This document shows, in pieces, positions 6,661-7,990 of a DNA stretch of 7,990 nt (within the stretch, counting starts at the first letter, position 1; each line of letters opens with the position of its first letter). Origin of the DNA: Muribaculaceae bacterium (lineage in GTDB: Bacteria > Bacteroidota > Bacteroidia > Bacteroidales > Muribaculaceae); NCBI GenBank assembly GCA_029062725.1, contig JAIDPP010000413.1:1-7990 (forward strand), given 5' to 3'. The translations under genes were made by a program, and so were the position numbers. Under the pieces are notes generated by a model. The model saw only the letters and a program-made list of their open reading frames with translations. It did no database searches and was not told where the DNA came from.

Positions 6661-7990
6661 CACGGATGTTCTGCATTCCGGTCACGAAGAGCACCAGACC
6701 TTCAAAACCCAGACCGAAGCCGCTGTGAGGCACGGTACCGAATTTACGGGTATCGAGATACCAGTCCATACCGTCAAGTCCCTGCTCTTCGATGCGCTTC
6801 GTGAGTTTTTCGTAGCTTTCCTCTCGCTCGCTGCCCCCTATGATCTCGCCGATCTTCGGGAAGAGCACATCCATAGCGCGCACGGTCTTGCCGTCGTCGT
6901 TGAGCTTCATATAAAAGGCCTTGATCTCCTTTGGATAGTCGGTCAGGATGACAGGACGCTTGAAGTGTTCCTCCACGAGATAACGCTCATGCTCCGATGC
7001 GAGGTCAACGCCCCAATATACGGGGAATTCAAATTTCTTTCCGCTTTCCTCAAGAATCTTTATACCCTCACTGTAGGGCAGACGGACAAAATCGTTCTCG
7101 ACCACGAACCTTAGTCTTTCCACAAGATCCTTATCGAAATGCTCCTGAAGGAAAAGGATGTCATCCTTACAGTTCTCGAGAGCATAGTTGATACAGTATT
7201 TGATGAATTCCTCGGCAATATCCATATTTTCGTGAATATCGGCGAACGCCACCTCGGGCTCTATCATCCAGAACTCCGATAGATGACGCGGAGTATTGGA
7301 GTTCTCGGCTCGGAATGTCGGGCCGAAAGTATATATGGCGCCGAGCGAGGTAGCGCCAAGCTCTCCCTCGAGCTGTCCCGAAACGGTCAGAGCGGCCTGT
7401 TTGCCGAAGAAGTCGGCACTGTAGTCGATGGCTCCATCCTCCGTAGTCGGCAGTTCATCGAGAGGAAGGGTCGTCACCTGGAACATCGCGCCTGCCCCTT
7501 CGCAGTCGGATGCCGTGATAAGAGGTGTATGGAAATAATAGAATCCCTTCTCGGTGAAATATTTATGGATGGCATAGGCCAGCGCGGCACGAACGCGGAA
7601 CACTGCACCGAATGTGTTTGTACGAGGACGAAGATGGGCTATCTCGCGGAGAAATTCCAGAGAATGACCTTTCTTCTGAAGAGGATATTCCTCGGGATTG
7701 GCTGTGCCATAGATCTCGAGCGTGGCGGCCTGCACCTCCACTGTCTGACCCTTTCCCTGAGATTCAACGAGCTCTCCCTGAACATGTATGCTGGAGCCGG
7801 TGGTGATCGGTTTCAGTTCCTCGTCGCTGAATTTGGAAAGGTCAAAAACGATCTGAAGGTTGTTGATCGTCGAGCCGTCGTTGAGCGCAACAAACTGCAC
7901 GTACTTGTTACCGCGGCGTGATCTTACCCATCCTTTCACATCGACTTCCTTGCCGATATAGGGAGCCGGATCTTTCAAGAGATCGGCGAT
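6617..7990 (-). CDS. asnS: Asparaginyl-tRNA synthetase (5' end beyond window)
   Basis: AsnRS charges tRNA-Asn with asparagine using ATP. The reading frame is open to the right edge, so only the first few to about ten codons are missing. Numbered from the TTG codon at 7978, the visible 453 residues show the OB-fold anticodon-binding domain (about 10-92, [10 protein letters not shown]), motif 1 around 120-155, motif 2 [19 protein letters not shown] (222-240), the segment [19 protein letters not shown] (364-382), and motif 3 ([11 protein letters not shown], 418-428). [25 protein letters not shown] and [14 protein letters not shown] separate AsnRS from AspRS. The [22 protein letters not shown] segment (174-195) is a Bacteroidota-type insertion. 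An oddity is residue 427: the near-universal class II motif 3 arginine is glycine (GGT, 6698-6700). The C-terminus reads RYPKNCEY where many AsnRS proteins have a form like RTPxNAxF. It heads the visible operon; its promoter is outside the window. No frameshift or stop interrupts it. Confidence 0.96.
   Translation of the reverse strand: MADLLKDPAPYIGKEVDVKGWVRSRRGNKYVQFVALNDGSTINNLQIVFDLSKFSDEELKPITTGSSIHVQGELVESQGKGQTVEVQAATLEIYGTANPEEYPLQKKGHSLEFLREIAHLRPRTNTFGAVFRVRAALAYAIHKYFTEKGFYYFHTPLITASDCEGAGAMFQVTTLPLDELPTTEDGAIDYSADFFGKQAALTVSGQLEGELGATSLGAIYTFGPTFRAENSNTPRHLSEFWMIEPEVAFADIHENMDIAEEFIKYCINYALENCKDDILFLQEHFDKDLVERLRFVVENDFVRLPYSEGIKILEESGKKFEFPVYWGVDLASEHERYLVEEHFKRPVILTDYPKEIKAFYMKLNDDGKTVRAMDVLFPKIGEIIGGSEREESYEKLTKRIEEQGLDGMDWYLDTRKFGTVPHSGFGLGFEGLVLFVTGMQNIRDVIPFPRYPKNCEY

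Noticed and set aside
7283..7921. Open plus-strand frame of 212 codons antisense to asnS
   Set aside because: Fully inside asnS on the other strand and without any recognisable motif.
1..7990. Mobile elements, CRISPR arrays, tRNA or rRNA genes
   Set aside because: I saw no transposase or integrase coding, no regularly spaced repeats and no tRNA or rRNA signature on either strand; nearly all of the window is housekeeping or envelope coding sequence.

Overview
The window looks like a piece of chromosome from a member of the order Bacteroidales (Bacteroidota), possibly Muribaculaceae. Three things point there: a long SecA (1150 residues) with the charged helical insertions typical of Bacteroidota and a C-terminal SEC-C zinc motif; a bacterial AsnRS of the Bacteroidales type; and a protein of the family that contains Lnb, the Bacteroides lipoprotein N-acyltransferase. 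No start codon is preceded by a clear Shine-Dalgarno sequence; starts follow A- or purine-rich stretches instead, as is common in this phylum. The family-level placement is an impression, not a proof.

All four genes lie on the minus strand and are packed like an operon. Read in transcription order (right to left): asnS (5' end beyond the right edge; stop at 6617); an Lnb-family membrane protein that starts inside or just after the end of asnS (about 6660 or 6612, to 5326); a secreted alkaline-phosphatase-fold protein (5329-3746) joined to it by an ATGA stop/start overlap; a 65-base gap; then secA (3680-228). I see no convincing promoter between them. A 20-bp perfect hairpin follows secA. The leftmost 163 bases are AT-rich and hold no gene I can support, though a minus-strand ATG lies exactly at bases 3-1.

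The biological theme after asnS is protein export and envelope maturation. SecA drives preproteins, including prolipoproteins, through SecYEG. The Lnb-family protein probably adds the third acyl chain to mature lipoproteins, or acts on a related envelope substrate. The gene between them encodes an exported protein with the alkaline phosphatase fold that has lost nearly all of the catalytic and metal-binding residues of active PafA-type enzymes. It is therefore likely a pseudoenzyme, and its coupling to the Lnb-family gene makes it a candidate periplasmic partner or regulator. I regard that pair as the most interesting content here. The second notable point is that AsnRS carries glycine where the class II motif 3 arginine is expected. 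Residue-level comparisons were made by eye from remembered family motifs and need a real alignment.
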